From Paralithodes platypus (taxonomy: Eukaryota; Arthropoda; Malacostraca; Decapoda; Lithodidae), in NCBI GenBank assembly GCA_032716605.1, contig CM064506.1, positions 19,826,600 through 19,890,599 of the forward strand: 64,000 nucleotides of DNA. The letters run 5' to 3'. Both the position numbers and the translations under genes were made by a program. Shown here piece after piece: positions 1 through 10,942 of this stretch. The first letter of the stretch is position 1. Every line of letters begins with the position of its first letter. The notes below the pieces were generated by a model. That model saw only the letters and a list, made by a program, of their open reading frames with translations, was not told the origin of the DNA and searched no databases.

Positions 1-2160
1 CGGGGGGCAGTAGAGGACGGGCGATGCAGGCGAGCGAGAGCGCGTGGACGGAGCTGGGGATCCACCCGACGATGTGGCGACCGGCCACGGGACTCAGGGA
101 GGGGGGCCCGGGCTGGGAGAGGGCCAGGTGAACGGCCTTCAGTTCGGGTCAGGGATGCCCAGGGCGACGCGGATCCGGTCATCAACAAAGGCCGGGGAAC
201 GGTGGCACCACAGTCCTAATGTGGTGGGAGACTACCGCCCACACAGACTGAAGGGAAGCAGAGGCCACTGCCGCCGCTGAGGAACCAGGGCTATGGTCCA
301 CCACATCCACCAGGTCCATACACGGGCCACACAAAGCAGGGAGGTAGGCCGGAGAGGACACACATGGCGAGTGGCGCAAGCAGGACTTGTGGTCATTCCA
401 AGCACGGGGAGTTTCCAATAAGAACAAGGGAATGAGCATGGGGAAACAGTAACACACATGCAAACTAGTTTCCGTACTCACCCTAAACCGGGAGCACCGA
501 TGGAGGTGAGTAGGGGGGGCGAGGTGGAAGAGCACTAGCAGAACCAGCAAAGATGGAGAAAGCGTTAACCACCACTCAACACCTTACATGCAGGGTCTAT
601 AACACCAGGAAAGTGCATCCACCAATATAGTTTCAGGCAACAAGATGACATAAAAAAGGGTCAACCAGTGAAAGCCAACTATTACGCAAATGTGCGGGCC
701 TATTGAGGCATAACCGTACCGACACAAACCTCCCGCATCACCGCGGGACCCCCCAGCGATCACCGCAAATTTGCGGGGAGCCGAAACGTCCGTGGAACGA
801 ATCGAGCTCCCGCAAATTTGCGGGACCGGCCGAGATGGTCCGGCGCCGAAAAAGCGAGAGGAGCGTCTAGGGAATACCAACAAAGGCCCACAAAAATGCG
901 TCATCTCCTTATGACTCCAAGCTTGGATGGCCATCAAGCTAGCAGTGTCTTCCTTGATAATATCCTAACTCAACCGGTCAAGGGAGAGGCAAGAAGACAC
1001 ACCAGGGGAGAGGAGGCACATCCCCCAGGAACCACCCCAACCCACAGAGATAGAGCAAAGCCCATGAGGAGAAGTGGCAGGAAAGGGTGGTTTAGCACAA
1101 AACAGGGGTCCCCGTAGGGTACCCCAGGATTGCGGCCAGAAAGGGAATGAAAGGAGGGAGGTGAAAACAGTAAGGGAACACAAAAACCAGTAAATGAAAA
1201 CTGGCGAGAAAAAGGAGTGGCCTAGCCGTGAGGAGAGAAGGTGTCAGGGGCGGAAAAAACCACCTGTGGTGTGAAGCAGAGGCCCCCGTGTGGCGTAAAC
1301 CCTGGAATATCACGAACCACCAAGCCGTCCACCAGGGCCCTTGAAGACACAGTGAAGGCTCGAAAGGGGGGACTCGGGCAATAACGCTAATAAATGCGGC
1401 CGACCACAAACCCTACAAAACCGAGCACCGCAACACACGAAAATCTCAGATCGTGAACCAAAACTGTACACCCGTAGGCTACTGAATATATGAAAACTCA
1501 TAGTGGGCATTAGCAATTCCTGAATGAGAAACAAGCTAGGCCTAAAAGTAAGCTTAAAAGCTAAACTATGCCCAGGGACTAAACAGGAAAAAAAGAATAT
1601 GAAAAGAGAAAAGAATGAATAAACAAACACGAGGAACGCCAGGCGCCTCCCGTACCTTCGGTAGTCTATTTCCACACGCGTCTCCATTTGACACACTTAG
1701 GAGCCCATTTACGTGTGCCCTAGATCACAGTTAACATCTGGTCTCAACAAAAAGAAGGCCAGAAAAAGCCGAAACGAACCTAATACAGGGTGAATTGAAG
1801 GAGCACAACAAAAGACCGGACTCAACAATGGCGGACGCGGTGAAAAAATGATGACAATGAGAGGGCCGCTTCAATGCGCACGTTCGACAGGGATCTGCGC
1901 ATGACGGGAACACGGGAGGGGCCTTAAGCGGTAAACTAAGGTAAACCCCCTTTTTCTGCTCTTCTATACTTTTTTCACCTTCGGTGGTAGTTTTGGTTAA
2001 TGTACAACGTCTCCCTCTAGAGCGAGATAAGGAGTAGACTATAGACGTTTTCTTTTTAACCGCCCGGTTGGGAATGACGGACATAGCAGTCAAAATAGGA
2101 CAAGTCGTCATTGCAAATTAGGTTAATAGCCTTGACGTTGGAATTTGCCAAGACGACTAA
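1..2160 (-). mobile_element. DIRS-type retrotransposon, copy A (5' end only)
   Basis: This block is a close copy of 15830-16724 plus 17803-18990, the 5' part of the complete DIRS element. It reads on the minus strand and runs off the left edge of the window. It contains the first codons of the gag-like frame (candidate start near 319, beginning MDLVDVVDHS), the leader with four short palindromes (683-830), and the 5' terminal repeat ending near 2157. Unlike the complete copy it has no CR1 LINE at the CTCCTTAT site near 914-921, so it shows the empty site. Its gag frame is shifted near 205 relative to the other copy (GTGGCACC against GTGGCCC). Confidence 0.8.
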
Positions 2161-2262
2161 CAAAATTATCCACTGCCCAGCCAGTTGGTCCAGCACAGAC
2201 ATAACTTCAACAATCACTCACTCAGAGATCTCTGGACCCACCGGGGAAGTGGCGGACTACCT

Positions 2263-2640
2263 TTATTACAGTTTCTTACAGTAGATCCTCTGGAAAAAGG
2301 GCAAACTAGGCCTGTGTATCCAGCTCAATTGCCAGTACTTGCAATGCTGCGGTCGTTCACGGTGTTGGCGGCTGGCGGTAGCAGGACGAACAATTTTTAC
2401 TATTCTGTATTTTTGCTTTATACATCCCAAACTTCAAATTTTGTATTCCCCATGCTTTATCAAGATTACTTTCAAACTTCCTTATTGATTAGGAATCGAC
2501 TACATACTGGGGCAGTGCGTTCCACTCATTTACCCACGACTAGCACAAAATGAGTTCTTTGCCTTTCCAAGCCTATTTCTTTCTTTGTAAATTTTCTTAG
2601 AGTGTCCTCTACGTTCTGTCCCCTCCCGTTCTTGTACCTG
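2263..2640 (-). mobile_element. CR1-like LINE, 3' end fragment
   Basis: It matches the 3' portion of the CR1-like LINE at 16725-17797, including the terminal repeats of TTTCTTACAGTAG. On the minus strand the decayed frame encodes the C-terminal part of the LINE protein. Several single-base indels break the frame relative to the longer copy. It lies about 100 bp beyond the end of DIRS copy A. Confidence 0.75.
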
Positions 2641-3686
2641 GTCGCCGCGGGATCCCTAAAAGGCATCGGAGCTACTACTACTACTACTACTTTGTTTTTT
2701 TTGATATTTTTATAATCCCTCAGCCTGTGCATCCCCTCTTTGGACCCTCAACAGGTCAGACAGTCATCAAAGCGTCCGACTTGGTAGTCCTTTCAGCTAC
2801 TACTATTCCGGGGTCAGCCACTTCAAGACTCATCACGTGGAGTACTACGGTACTACTACATTTGATTTATTTTTTTTTTAAATAGTGTTCATACATTTTA
2901 TTTTACAAGCATCAGATACTACTACTACTACTAATACTACTACTACTACACTAACGATATACTCAATGGCCTCTTGTCACTACAACACCCCTTCTCCCCT
3001 CTATACACTCTTCAGAAAAGAAAAAATGAAAAGTAGGAATGTAGAAAACGAGGATGCCGTTTGTAAAGGCTTACCGGTATCCCTCAATACCTTCACCTGA
3101 CGTGGAAAGTTTTTCCTCAAATTATTTTCCACTACAGTTGCTCACTCACCTGACTCTTATATATCTTTCTTGGCAGCCATCGTCATCCAATCTCTGACAA
3201 TGACCGTACCACCTCAAGGAACCATGTCATATTCTCGCTCTTGGTAAGGCAATCTGTGAGTTAAGGTGAGGCTGATGGGACTGTTTGAGGTTAAGGGGAG
3301 AGGGGTCGTTTATTCTGGTCCCCTTTCTCCCTCGTGTTAAGCCTCATTGGTTTTGAGATTATAAAGACGTTCGGCCCAGTAGTTTGACGATTTGTAACAC
3401 CTTTCGCCCAATGTCGTGGTTCAATTTTAAGAACTTTTCGTGCCATTGTGGATGTTCGATTAATTCCTGGCGAGCGATAGTGAGCCTGAAAATTTTAAGA
3501 GGAAGTGGCCTTGGGCACGGGACATTTTTCAACCGAAAAATGTACAAATTTATCTTGAAGGGGGGGTCTAGGGGTGTTGTCTAAGCTTGATGGGAGGTTT
3601 TTAGCGTGAAAACTAAGAAATACAGAATAAATTGATTAATAGAAAAAACAAAACAAAAAAAAACAGGTCTGTCTCGCCTTAAGCTA
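2640..3686. other. No gene recognised; (ACT)n microsatellite patches
   Basis: The stretch holds trinucleotide ACT runs near 2670-2692 and 2917-2952 and scattered short ACT groups between them. I see no coding signal; the short open frames here have no recognisable motif. The (ACT)n runs could be decayed LINE or SINE tails. Confidence 0.6.
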
Positions 3687-4556
3687 GTGAGGAGGGCTTG
3701 TGGAAGATAGCCCTCCTCACAGGCGTCCATTACCGGTATAGTGAGGAGGGCTGTGAAGATAGCCCTCCTCACAGGCGTCCATTACGGTAGTAGTGAGGAG
3801 GGCTGTGTAAGATAGCCCTCCTCAACAGGCGTCCATTCACGGTAGTGAGGAGGGCTGTGAAGATAGCCCTCCTCACAGGCGTCCATTACGGTCGTGAGGA
3901 GGGCTGTGAAGATAGCCCTCCTCCCAGGCGTCCATTACGGTAGTGAGGAGGGCTGTAGAAGATAGCCCTCCTCACAGGCGTCCATTACGGTACTGAGGAG
4001 GGCTGTGAAGATAGCCCTCCTCAAAGGCGGCCAGTACGGTAGTGAGGAGGGCTGTGAAGATAGCCCTCCTCACAGGCGTCCATTACGGTTAGTGAGGAGG
4101 GCTGTGAAGATAGCCCACCTCAAACAGGCGTCCATTACGGTAGTGAGGAGGGCTGTGAAGATAGCCCCTCCTCACAGGCGTCCATTACAGGTAGTGAGGA
4201 GGGCTGTGAAGATAGCCCTCCTCACAGGCGTGCCATTACGGTACAGTATATGAAGATAGCCCTCCTCACAGGCGTCCATTACGGTGAGTGCAGAGAGGGG
4301 GGGGGGGGGGGGGGGGGGGGGCGGGGGGGGGGGGGGCCCGGGGGGGGGGGGGGGGGGGTGGCTGTGAAGCTAGCCCTCCTCAAAGGCGTCCAGACGGTAG
4401 TGAGGAGGGCTGTGAACGATAGCCCTCCCTCAAAGGCGTCCATTACGGTTAGTTAGGAGGGGTGTGGAAGATAGCCCTCCTCACAGGCTGTCCATTACAG
4501 GGAGTGAGGGAGGGCTGTGAAGATAGCCCTCCTCACAGGCGTCCCATTGACGGTAC
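3687..4556. repeat. Minisatellite of about 16 hairpin units (about 49-51 bp)
   Basis: Each unit contains the inverted repeat GTGAGGAGGGCT and AGCCCTCCTCAC (12-bp perfect stem) around the 8-base loop GTGAAGAT, followed by a spacer resembling AGGCGTCCATTACGGTA. Around 16 units are visible, with frequent one-base indels and a few substitutions in stems. A nearly pure G block at 4297-4359 replaces about one unit. Short open frames across the array simply follow the repeat and are not genes. Confidence 0.9.
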
Positions 4557-5344
4557 CGTATAATGTATTCTTTCCTTGGTGTCAAACGAAAGCCAAGTCC
4601 ATGTCTTTATTAGGTCCACAACATGTACTGACGCCTTTTGCACACTGATACATGCTCTTCGCTGCTTTCAGCAACTTGCCGTCTACTACGTATATTCTCA
4701 GGTACTTTCCACATACCTTCTATATCCACTCTGTAATAGTGCCTTCTCCAAGTTAATAATTACTTTCCACATACCTTCTCTATACACCTCTGTAATAACT
4801 CATAAAGCCGTTCTCCCAGTCCATTTAAAGGCAACATACAGGTTTTGGGGCTTCTCCAGATATTTATCCACAACACATTTCAGGGCAAAAATCTGATCTA
4901 CACATCCTATTTCCCTCATAAACCCCAACCCTGCTCGTCACCTCTCAATTTATACGTTCTCGCTCTAACTCTCTCAATCACTACACCTACCTGTACACCT
5001 TCCCTACTATGCTTAGAAAGACAAATTCCTCGGTGGTTACCACACACTCCTCTTTCTCTTTAACATTATACAGGGGGAACTATTATGCCTGTCTGTCCAG
5101 TCATCAGGCACACTTCACTTATCCCATGATAGTTTACACATTTTTTCATACCCATTCAATCACTATCTAACCACAAGAACTAACAATCTCTCCCCACAAA
5201 CTACCATTTATTCTTGATTGCTTTCACTATCTTACACTTTTCATGGCTTCACACACGTCTAACCTTCTGAGCCCTCAGCCTCCTACACTAAAATATATAA
5301 TAAATATTCAAAAGATAATTAGTCTCTCCGTTCTTATTATATCT
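4557..5344. other. Pyrimidine-rich intergenic stretch, nothing recognised
   Basis: The + strand is rich in C and T and contains a local duplication of the phrase ACTTTCCACATACCTTCT (near 4704 and 4763). This composition resembles the antisense of LINE 3' regions elsewhere in the window, but I cannot align a coding motif, so it is left unassigned. Confidence 0.4.
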
Positions 5345-5700
5345 GTGGAAGTAGTGGAAGTGGACGTGCTGGAGAGCGTGAAGACGAAAACCTTGAGGGG
5401 TTTCAGTCATGTGGAGTGTATGGGAAATGAGAGAGTGACTGAAAGATTGTATGAGAGTGAGGGGAAGGGATGAGAGGAAGAGGCAGACCAAGATTGAGGT
5501 GGAAAGATTGAGTTGAGAAGGATATGAGATGGAGTGAAATAAGAGTGTATAAGAGTGAGGTGTGAAAGGGGCTGACTCTGAGAGGAGAAAGAAGCAGACC
5601 AAGATTGAGGTGGAACGAATGGAGTTGAGAAGTATATGCGTTGGGTGGGAGGAGAGACGCTGACCTGGACAAAGAAAAATAAGTGCATAGAGGGAAATTC
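5345..5700 (+). mobile_element. RTE-like LINE, decayed 3' coding fragment
   Basis: The + strand encodes a degraded version of the C-terminal signature seen intact at 40924-42588. RGFSHVECMGNERVTERLYES here corresponds to [21 protein letters not shown] there. The following phrase, AGAGGCAGACCAAGATTGAG, recurs about 105 bp later (near 5480 and 5588), which suggests a local duplication. Stops and frameshifts make it non-functional. Confidence 0.6.
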
Positions 5701-6384
5701 ATTTGTGGGCCACCCCATCAGGGGCGTACCGGTAGGGCAATCAAGAGGCTAGAGGTATAGAAGTGATAAAATGCCAAAATGACTGTAGTTTCCTTTAAAA
5801 TTTCCTGTATTCCTCCTCTATATAATGCAGTCTTAACCCCATTTGTGTAGGGAAAGTTACACCTGTGTCTTCCGGGGATACTTAAAATAATTGTGACCAT
5901 CAGGGGATTTTAGAAAAAACCTTTAGTTTAATTTTTTCAACCCCTGCTAGTCAGGATGGAGTGAACTTATTGGCAGTAAAATTATTTGTTGGAGATCTAA
6001 ATATTGAGATTGGGAGAATTTTATAAAGTATATAAGTATTAAGCGCCCTCGTAGGAGCGTCAAAGGGTTTAAAAAGGACAAAAGAATGAAATATCTGGTT
6101 ACCTTTAATATAAGCCTTTCTCTCTATTTCAGTATTAAAACGAACGTGGCCTGGTTGACGCCCACAACGTCAAGGGGAGTTCCGCGTTTGGAAGGATTCT
6201 GCCCAATCCACACGTCCCATCACACCACAACACCATCATGACGGGCTGGTTCGGCCTACGTTTGCAGAAACTCGTAGTCGGAAAGATACACTGAGCATGT
6301 TTAAGGTTCCCGTAAGATCCTGTGAGAAGGAAGAGTGGGGGATGCAAGTGAAACCGAACCCAACTGGTCACCTACACCATGCTC
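5701..6384. other. No gene recognised
   Basis: AT-rich sequence with short open frames in several frames but no motif that I recognise on either strand. Confidence 0.4.
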
Positions 6385-6560
6385 TAGGCTGTGTCAGGTG
6401 AATATAACATAACATAACATAACAGGTTGTGTCAGTTGAATATATCATAGCATAGTATTACAACTATATAAGCTGTGTCAACTGAATAAAACATATAACA
6501 GCCTGTGTCAGACTGTCAGGTGAACATAACATAATGGGCTGTGTCAGTTGAAATCCAATA
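6385..6560. repeat. Degenerate minisatellite with GCTGTGTCAGTTGAA core
   Basis: The phrase GCTGTGTCAGGTGAATATAAC recurs in variants five times, separated by short AACAT-rich runs. Unit spacing is irregular, roughly 35-60 bp. Confidence 0.6.
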
Positions 6561-6594
6561 GGAAAAACATTACCGGTACAAATAGGGTTAATAG

Positions 6595-6640
6595 AAGTTG
6601 TTGTTGTTCCCTAAGCTTCCTGGCCAAATAGAAAGTAATG
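6595..6640 (-). mobile_element. Short Jockey/I-like LINE or SINE 3' tail
   Basis: TTGTTGTTGTTCCCTAAGCT followed by TCCTGGCCAAATAG matches the last few dozen bases of the LINE copies at 8566-10063 and 36319-37305 (minus orientation here), including the (AAC)n tail. It is too short to assign to a LINE rather than a SINE sharing that tail. Confidence 0.5.
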
Positions 6641-6769
6641 ATATATGAACAAAGCAAAATTTGTTATCTTAAGTGTTCAATGATCCCATGATTCCAGGCC
6701 CACTTCGACTGTGACCAGTTTGAGTCGCACCGGGACGGACGGTTGGGGAAGGCTGAAGCTGACGGCCAT

Positions 6770-6869
6770 NNNNNNNNNNNNNNNNNNNNNNNNNNNNNNN
6801 NNNNNNNNNNNNNNNNNNNNNNNNNNNNNNNNNNNNNNNNNNNNNNNNNNNNNNNNNNNNNNNNNNNNN
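6770..6869. other. Assembly gap (100 N)
   Basis: Exactly 100 undetermined bases, the conventional size for a gap of unknown length. Confidence 0.99.
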
Positions 6870-6889
6870 GTAGCTCTAACCCTCTCACA

Positions 6890-8250
6890 TCGTTAAAGTT
6901 TTCGAGCGAGTCCTGCGAAGCAAAATTTCAACATTCATGGAGACAAATGAACTACACAACATGGGGTTCAGAGCGGGAAGATCATGTTCTCTCACAACTT
7001 TTGGAACACTATGACAAAATTCTTAAAGCGCTAGAAGAAAAGAAAAACGTGGATGTCATTTACACCGATTTTGCTAAGGCATTTGATAAATGTGACCATG
7101 GTATAATAGCCCACAAACTGAAAGCAAAAGGTATAACTGGGAAAATCGGACGGTGGATATACAATTTCCTCGTAAACCGAAAACAATCAGTAGCAGTAAA
7201 CCAAGTCACATCTGAGCCTTCGGATGTCAAAAGCTCAGTGCCCCAAGGAACAGTGCTAGCGCCCTTCTGTTCCTCATACTAATTTGCGACATAGATACCA
7301 ACACCAGACACAGTACGGTGTCGTCTTTTGCTGATGACACAAAATTAAGCAAGATAGTAAACACACAAGAAGACACGGGCCGACTGCAGGAAGACATGAA
7401 TGTAGTGTTGCCAGTGGACCAGGGAAAACAACATGCAATTCAATGAAAGAAAAATTCCAATTAATACGGTACGGAGATAATAATGGTGTTAAAGAAATTA
7501 CAAATTACTTAACAGAATCTAACCACATAATAGAAGGAAAAGACAGGGTGAAAGCCTTGGGGTATTATTGTCTGAAAATATGGGTTTCAAAGTACATAAC
7601 CAGGTCAAAAGTGGCGGCTGCAAAACGTCTAACGGGTTGGATTCTGCGTACTTTTAAAACACGCGTGAATTAACTAGGATAACGCTCTTCAAATCTCTAG
7701 TGCTACCGCGGCTTGTATACTGTAACGTATTAACATCCCCATACAAAGCAGGTGAAATAAATGACGTAGAGAGTGTACAAAGAAATTTCACTTCGCATAT
7801 AAGTTCGATAAAACAGCTACACTATTGGGAGCGTTTAAGAGCACTGAATCTGTACTCACTGGAACGTAGAAGAGAACGTTACCTAATAATATACACGTGG
7901 AAAATCGCAGAGGGTTTAGTACCAAGCCTACATACTCCGATAGTCATGAAATTCAGTGATAGGAGAGGCTGGGAATGCGAAATCCCCCGGATGAATAACA
8001 GGGGTGCTATGGGCTCTCTGCGAGAGGGCTGGTTATCACACAGAGAGTAAGAGACATGAGGGACGTCTCGTTAGACAGCTTCAAGAGAGCCCTGGATGTC
8101 GAACTGCAAAAGGTGCCAGACGAGCCCATCCTCGCAAGGGAGCGAGCTGTCGCTTCAAACAGTCTACTGCACCAAATCACCACCCATAACGAGGGGCGTC
8201 GCGCTCCTTGGTGCCGCTAGAAGAGTGGCGAACACATCATAAGGTATCAT
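6890..8250 (+). pseudogene. CR1-group LINE reverse transcriptase, frameshifted
   Basis: A non-LTR reverse transcriptase in at least four successive frames. In order I see the motif A region VDVIYTDFAKAFDKCDHGII (about 7052-7110), the SSVPQGTVLAP motif (about 7230-7263), the active-site FADDTKL (about 7327-7347), and the C-terminal signature YWERLRALNLYSLERRRERY (about 7824-7882). Stops after VLAPFCSSY and elsewhere break the frame, so no functional protein is possible. The 3' end has a short (ATAAGGT)n-like tail before 8265. The assembly gap hides the 5' part. CR1/L2 clade membership is inferred from the C-terminal motifs. Confidence 0.8.
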
Positions 8251-8273
8251 AAGGTAAGGTAAGGAATGCGAAA

Positions 8274-8294
8274 GCAGGGTTGTTGATTTTTTTT

Positions 8295-8337
<43 letters not shown>

Positions 8338-8395
8338 ATTTAAATCAGATTTATTTTTTTTTTTTTTTTTTTTTTTTATTTGATGTTCTACATGA
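8274..8395. repeat. A/T homopolymer block at a possible hAT-like MITE end
   Basis: CAGGGTTGTTGATTT is followed by about 40 A and about 30 T residues with TGATTTAAATCA motifs between them. A reverse-complement version (TTGATTTAAATCAAACAACC, then CTG) occurs near 20525-20550. The CAGGG start and repeated TGATTTAAATCA suggest non-autonomous hAT-type elements, but I cannot define both ends of either copy. Confidence 0.35.
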
Positions 8396-8565
8396 AATCT
8401 AACTGCTACAGGATATTGTTTGGCATATTTATAACTAAAATTAGATAGAATGGGAGGTACTCCCAATGGGAGGAGAATGGGAGGTACTCCCAACCTACCA
8501 AATAGGAAAACCTACTATTTGGTAGTAGTCTTGGAAAATCCAACGTCAAGGCTATTAACCTAATT

Positions 8566-10063
8566 AGGCCACTGCACTCCACAAACACTCTTCTCACAGA
8601 CCTTACACAAAGAGCTTTTGACGGCATCAACTCAGCTAGACCACCACACAGATCACTATTAGCCACACTCGACATTAGTAAAGCCTTCGATGCCATCCCC
8701 CGCCACAACCTAACAAATAAAATCTACAACACAAACATGCACAACAACACAAAAAGGTGGCTGGCCAACTTCCTAGCAGGCAGATGTGCACACGTATCTT
8801 TTGCCGTCAGTCATCTAAAATCAGAAACTTTCCAAACGGAGTCCCACAGGGATCCGTCCTATCGCCCGCACTCTTCAATCTGTACATGCACGATATAACT
8901 ACACCCAATACTCCCCAAATAAACTTAGCCTCCTATGCAGATGACATAACACTCACATGCACACACCATGACCCAAGAAGAGCAACAGATCTCCTTCAAC
9001 CCTATCTCAACACACTACATGGCTGGTGCACTACAAACAGACTGAATCTAGCCCCAGCCAAATCCACCGCAACCCTGCTCACAAGCTGGACAGGTGAACA
9101 CGAATACATCCCTCAACTCACCATAAACAACACACCCCTAACACATACACACACACCCAAAATCCTAGGAGTAACATATGATACTCATATGACATTCAAA
9201 CAGCACACCACAAACATTAAAAAGAAACTGACACCCAGACTTAACGCCCTCAGGTCACTTGCTCACACAAAATTTGGACACAACAAAGAAACTACCACCA
9301 CAGTATATAAACAATACATAAGATCAGTAATGGAATACGCAAGCCCAGCCTGGGCTTCTAACCTAGCTGAAACACATCATAAGACCTTACAGACTATCCA
9401 AAACAAAGCCCTGAAGATCATTACAGGCTGCACAGCTACTGCACCCACAGATCATCTACATCAAGAAACCAAAATCCTCAAAGTCAAAGACCATCTGGAC
9501 ATGAGAGGCACTCAATTCCTGGCAGCAGCCTCCACGAACCAAGACCACCCACTAAACTACATGGCAACACACTCACAGACACCAAGAAATATCAAAACAA
9601 CACCCAGCACACGGTATCACACACAGTTATTGTCCTCTCTCCCTCCCTGCCCACCCCGAACCAACTTCCAGAAGCACATCCATACTCATATCTCTCGCCA
9701 ATCCATCCACTCACTCACAGACAACACGCAGCTGCATGCACGACCTCCCGAAATCCATCCTTCCGAATCCTCCCTCCCTCGCGAGGACATAGTCCACCTG
9801 GCCAGGCTGAGATGCGGACACCATCCAGCTCTCCTGAGCTATCAGAAGAGACTGGATGACTCCGTTGTCGACGCCTGCCCGGGATGTAACACAGCACCCC
9901 ATACCATTAAACACATCATAGAAGACTGCATTTCACACAACCACTTACGCCAACAACACAACCTACACTCAATGAGAGCTCTGTGGGAAAGCCCGATCGT
10001 GGCCTTTCTCAGGGACTCGGGGCTGTTCGGCCAGGCAGCTTAGGGAACAACAACAACAACAAC
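8566..10063 (+). mobile_element. Jockey/I-like LINE, 5'-truncated, in the DIRS terminal repeat
   Basis: It is bounded by a 9-bp target duplication AACCTAATT (8557-8565 and 10064-10072) and ends in (AAC)n, as expected for target-primed reverse transcription. The uninterrupted target can be read in the 5' terminal repeat. A second copy at 36319-37305 is almost identical, so the family was recently active. Confidence 0.88.
8600..10043 (+). pseudogene. Jockey/I-like LINE reverse transcriptase, C-terminal part
   Basis: The partial ORF2 begins inside the RT domain. LDISKAFDAIPRHNL (about 8668-8712, motif A) is in one frame, then a one-base frameshift near 8815 moves to the frame with [20 protein letters not shown] (about 8836-8895) and the catalytic SYADDITL (about 8930-8953). 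The frame then stays open for about 390 codons to the stop at 10041-10043. The thumb/connection region contains [19 protein letters not shown]. The C-terminus has a zinc-knuckle-like CPGC...H...H...C motif (about 9877-9930). The endonuclease and 5' part are missing through truncation. Confidence 0.85.
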
Positions 10064-10386
10064 AACCTAATTGGAATGACGACTTGTCTATTTTGACTGC
10101 TATGTCGTCATTCCAACCGCGGTTAAAAAAGAAAACGTCTAGAGTCTACTCCTTATCTTGCTCTAGGAGACGTTGTACATTAACCAAAACTACCACCGAA
10201 GGTGTAAAAAGCATAGAAGAGAAGAAAAAGGGGTTTACCTTAGTTACCGCTTAAGGCCCATGCCGTGTTCCGTCATGTGCAGATCCCTGTCGAACGCGCG
10301 CATGAGCGACCCTCTCCCGTCATCACATCTCACGTCAGCAGAAGAACGCGGATGGGCAGGGGTCCGGCGTGAGGGAGGGTATTATG

Positions 10387-10502
10387 TACGTTGGATTTTC
10401 CAAGACTATTACCAAATAGTAGGTTTTCCTATTTGGTAGGTTGGGAGGTACGTCAAACCTCCCAATTTGTTAGTAGTCTTGGCAAATCCAACGTCAAGGC
10501 TG
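10387..10502 (-). promoter_or_regulatory. DIRS internal complementary region
   Basis: 10387-10452 is complementary to the outer end of the 3' terminal repeat (ACCAAATAGTAGGTTTTCCT and its surroundings match 8486-8530). 10464-10502 is complementary to the 5' terminus (AATTTGTTAGTAGTCTTGG matches the end at 18990). In DIRS-1 such a region pairs with both ends and is thought to template circularisation of the cDNA. Here the two blocks are separated by about 11 bases. It lies between the recombinase gene and the 3' repeat, the expected place. Confidence 0.8.
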
Positions 10503-10942
10503 CGTAACAAATAGGAGGAGGGCATCCAAGCCCAACATACCAAAAAAAACAATGCATAAAACAAAATTATGAATGACAAAGAAACACAATTTAAACAGGA
10601 GAGTTTAATAAAAGAGTGAAAAACTGAGGAGTAGCTAAAAAGAACAGTTTTAACACGTGCCCGTCATTCATAGTAATGCAAAACATAGACTTGTCTTAAA
10701 CCAAAAAAGTACTGTACCCAAAATCCCTTTTCTTCCAAAACCAACAAAAACATTGAACACAATAACAAAACACAATTTTCAATTTGGTAAAAACACTTAT
10801 GTACTGTATTCATAATACATAATCCCAAACTTGCAATCAAGTGTTGCAAACCCGTACTCCCCCCCCCCCCCCCCTTTTTCAAATAAAACAAAGTAAAAGA
10901 AAGAGTGACAAGGGGGGAAGACCAGGTATCTCCGCCAGAGCC
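10503..10942 (-). other. DIRS 3' non-coding region
   Basis: AT-rich sequence between the recombinase frame and the internal complementary region. A C-run at 10860-10874 would cause frameshift-prone reads. There is no coding motif on either strand. Confidence 0.6.

Larger units (their letters stand above)
8515..10330 (-). repeat. DIRS 3' inverted terminal repeat, split by a LINE
   Basis: 8515-8565 plus 10073-10330 is the reverse complement of 18690-18990, with scattered differences. Landmarks shared in inverse order are GTAGTCTTGGAAAATCCAACG, the AATGACGACTTGTC block, AACCGCGGTTAA, and CCACCGAAGGTG. The outer end (about 8484-8514) has an extra segment, CCAACCTACCAAATAGGA, that is not in the 5' repeat. 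Confidence 0.85.

Noticed and set aside
3687..4556. CRISPR array
   Set aside because: The units are contiguous repeats with near-identical spacers, the context is eukaryotic, and there is no cas gene.
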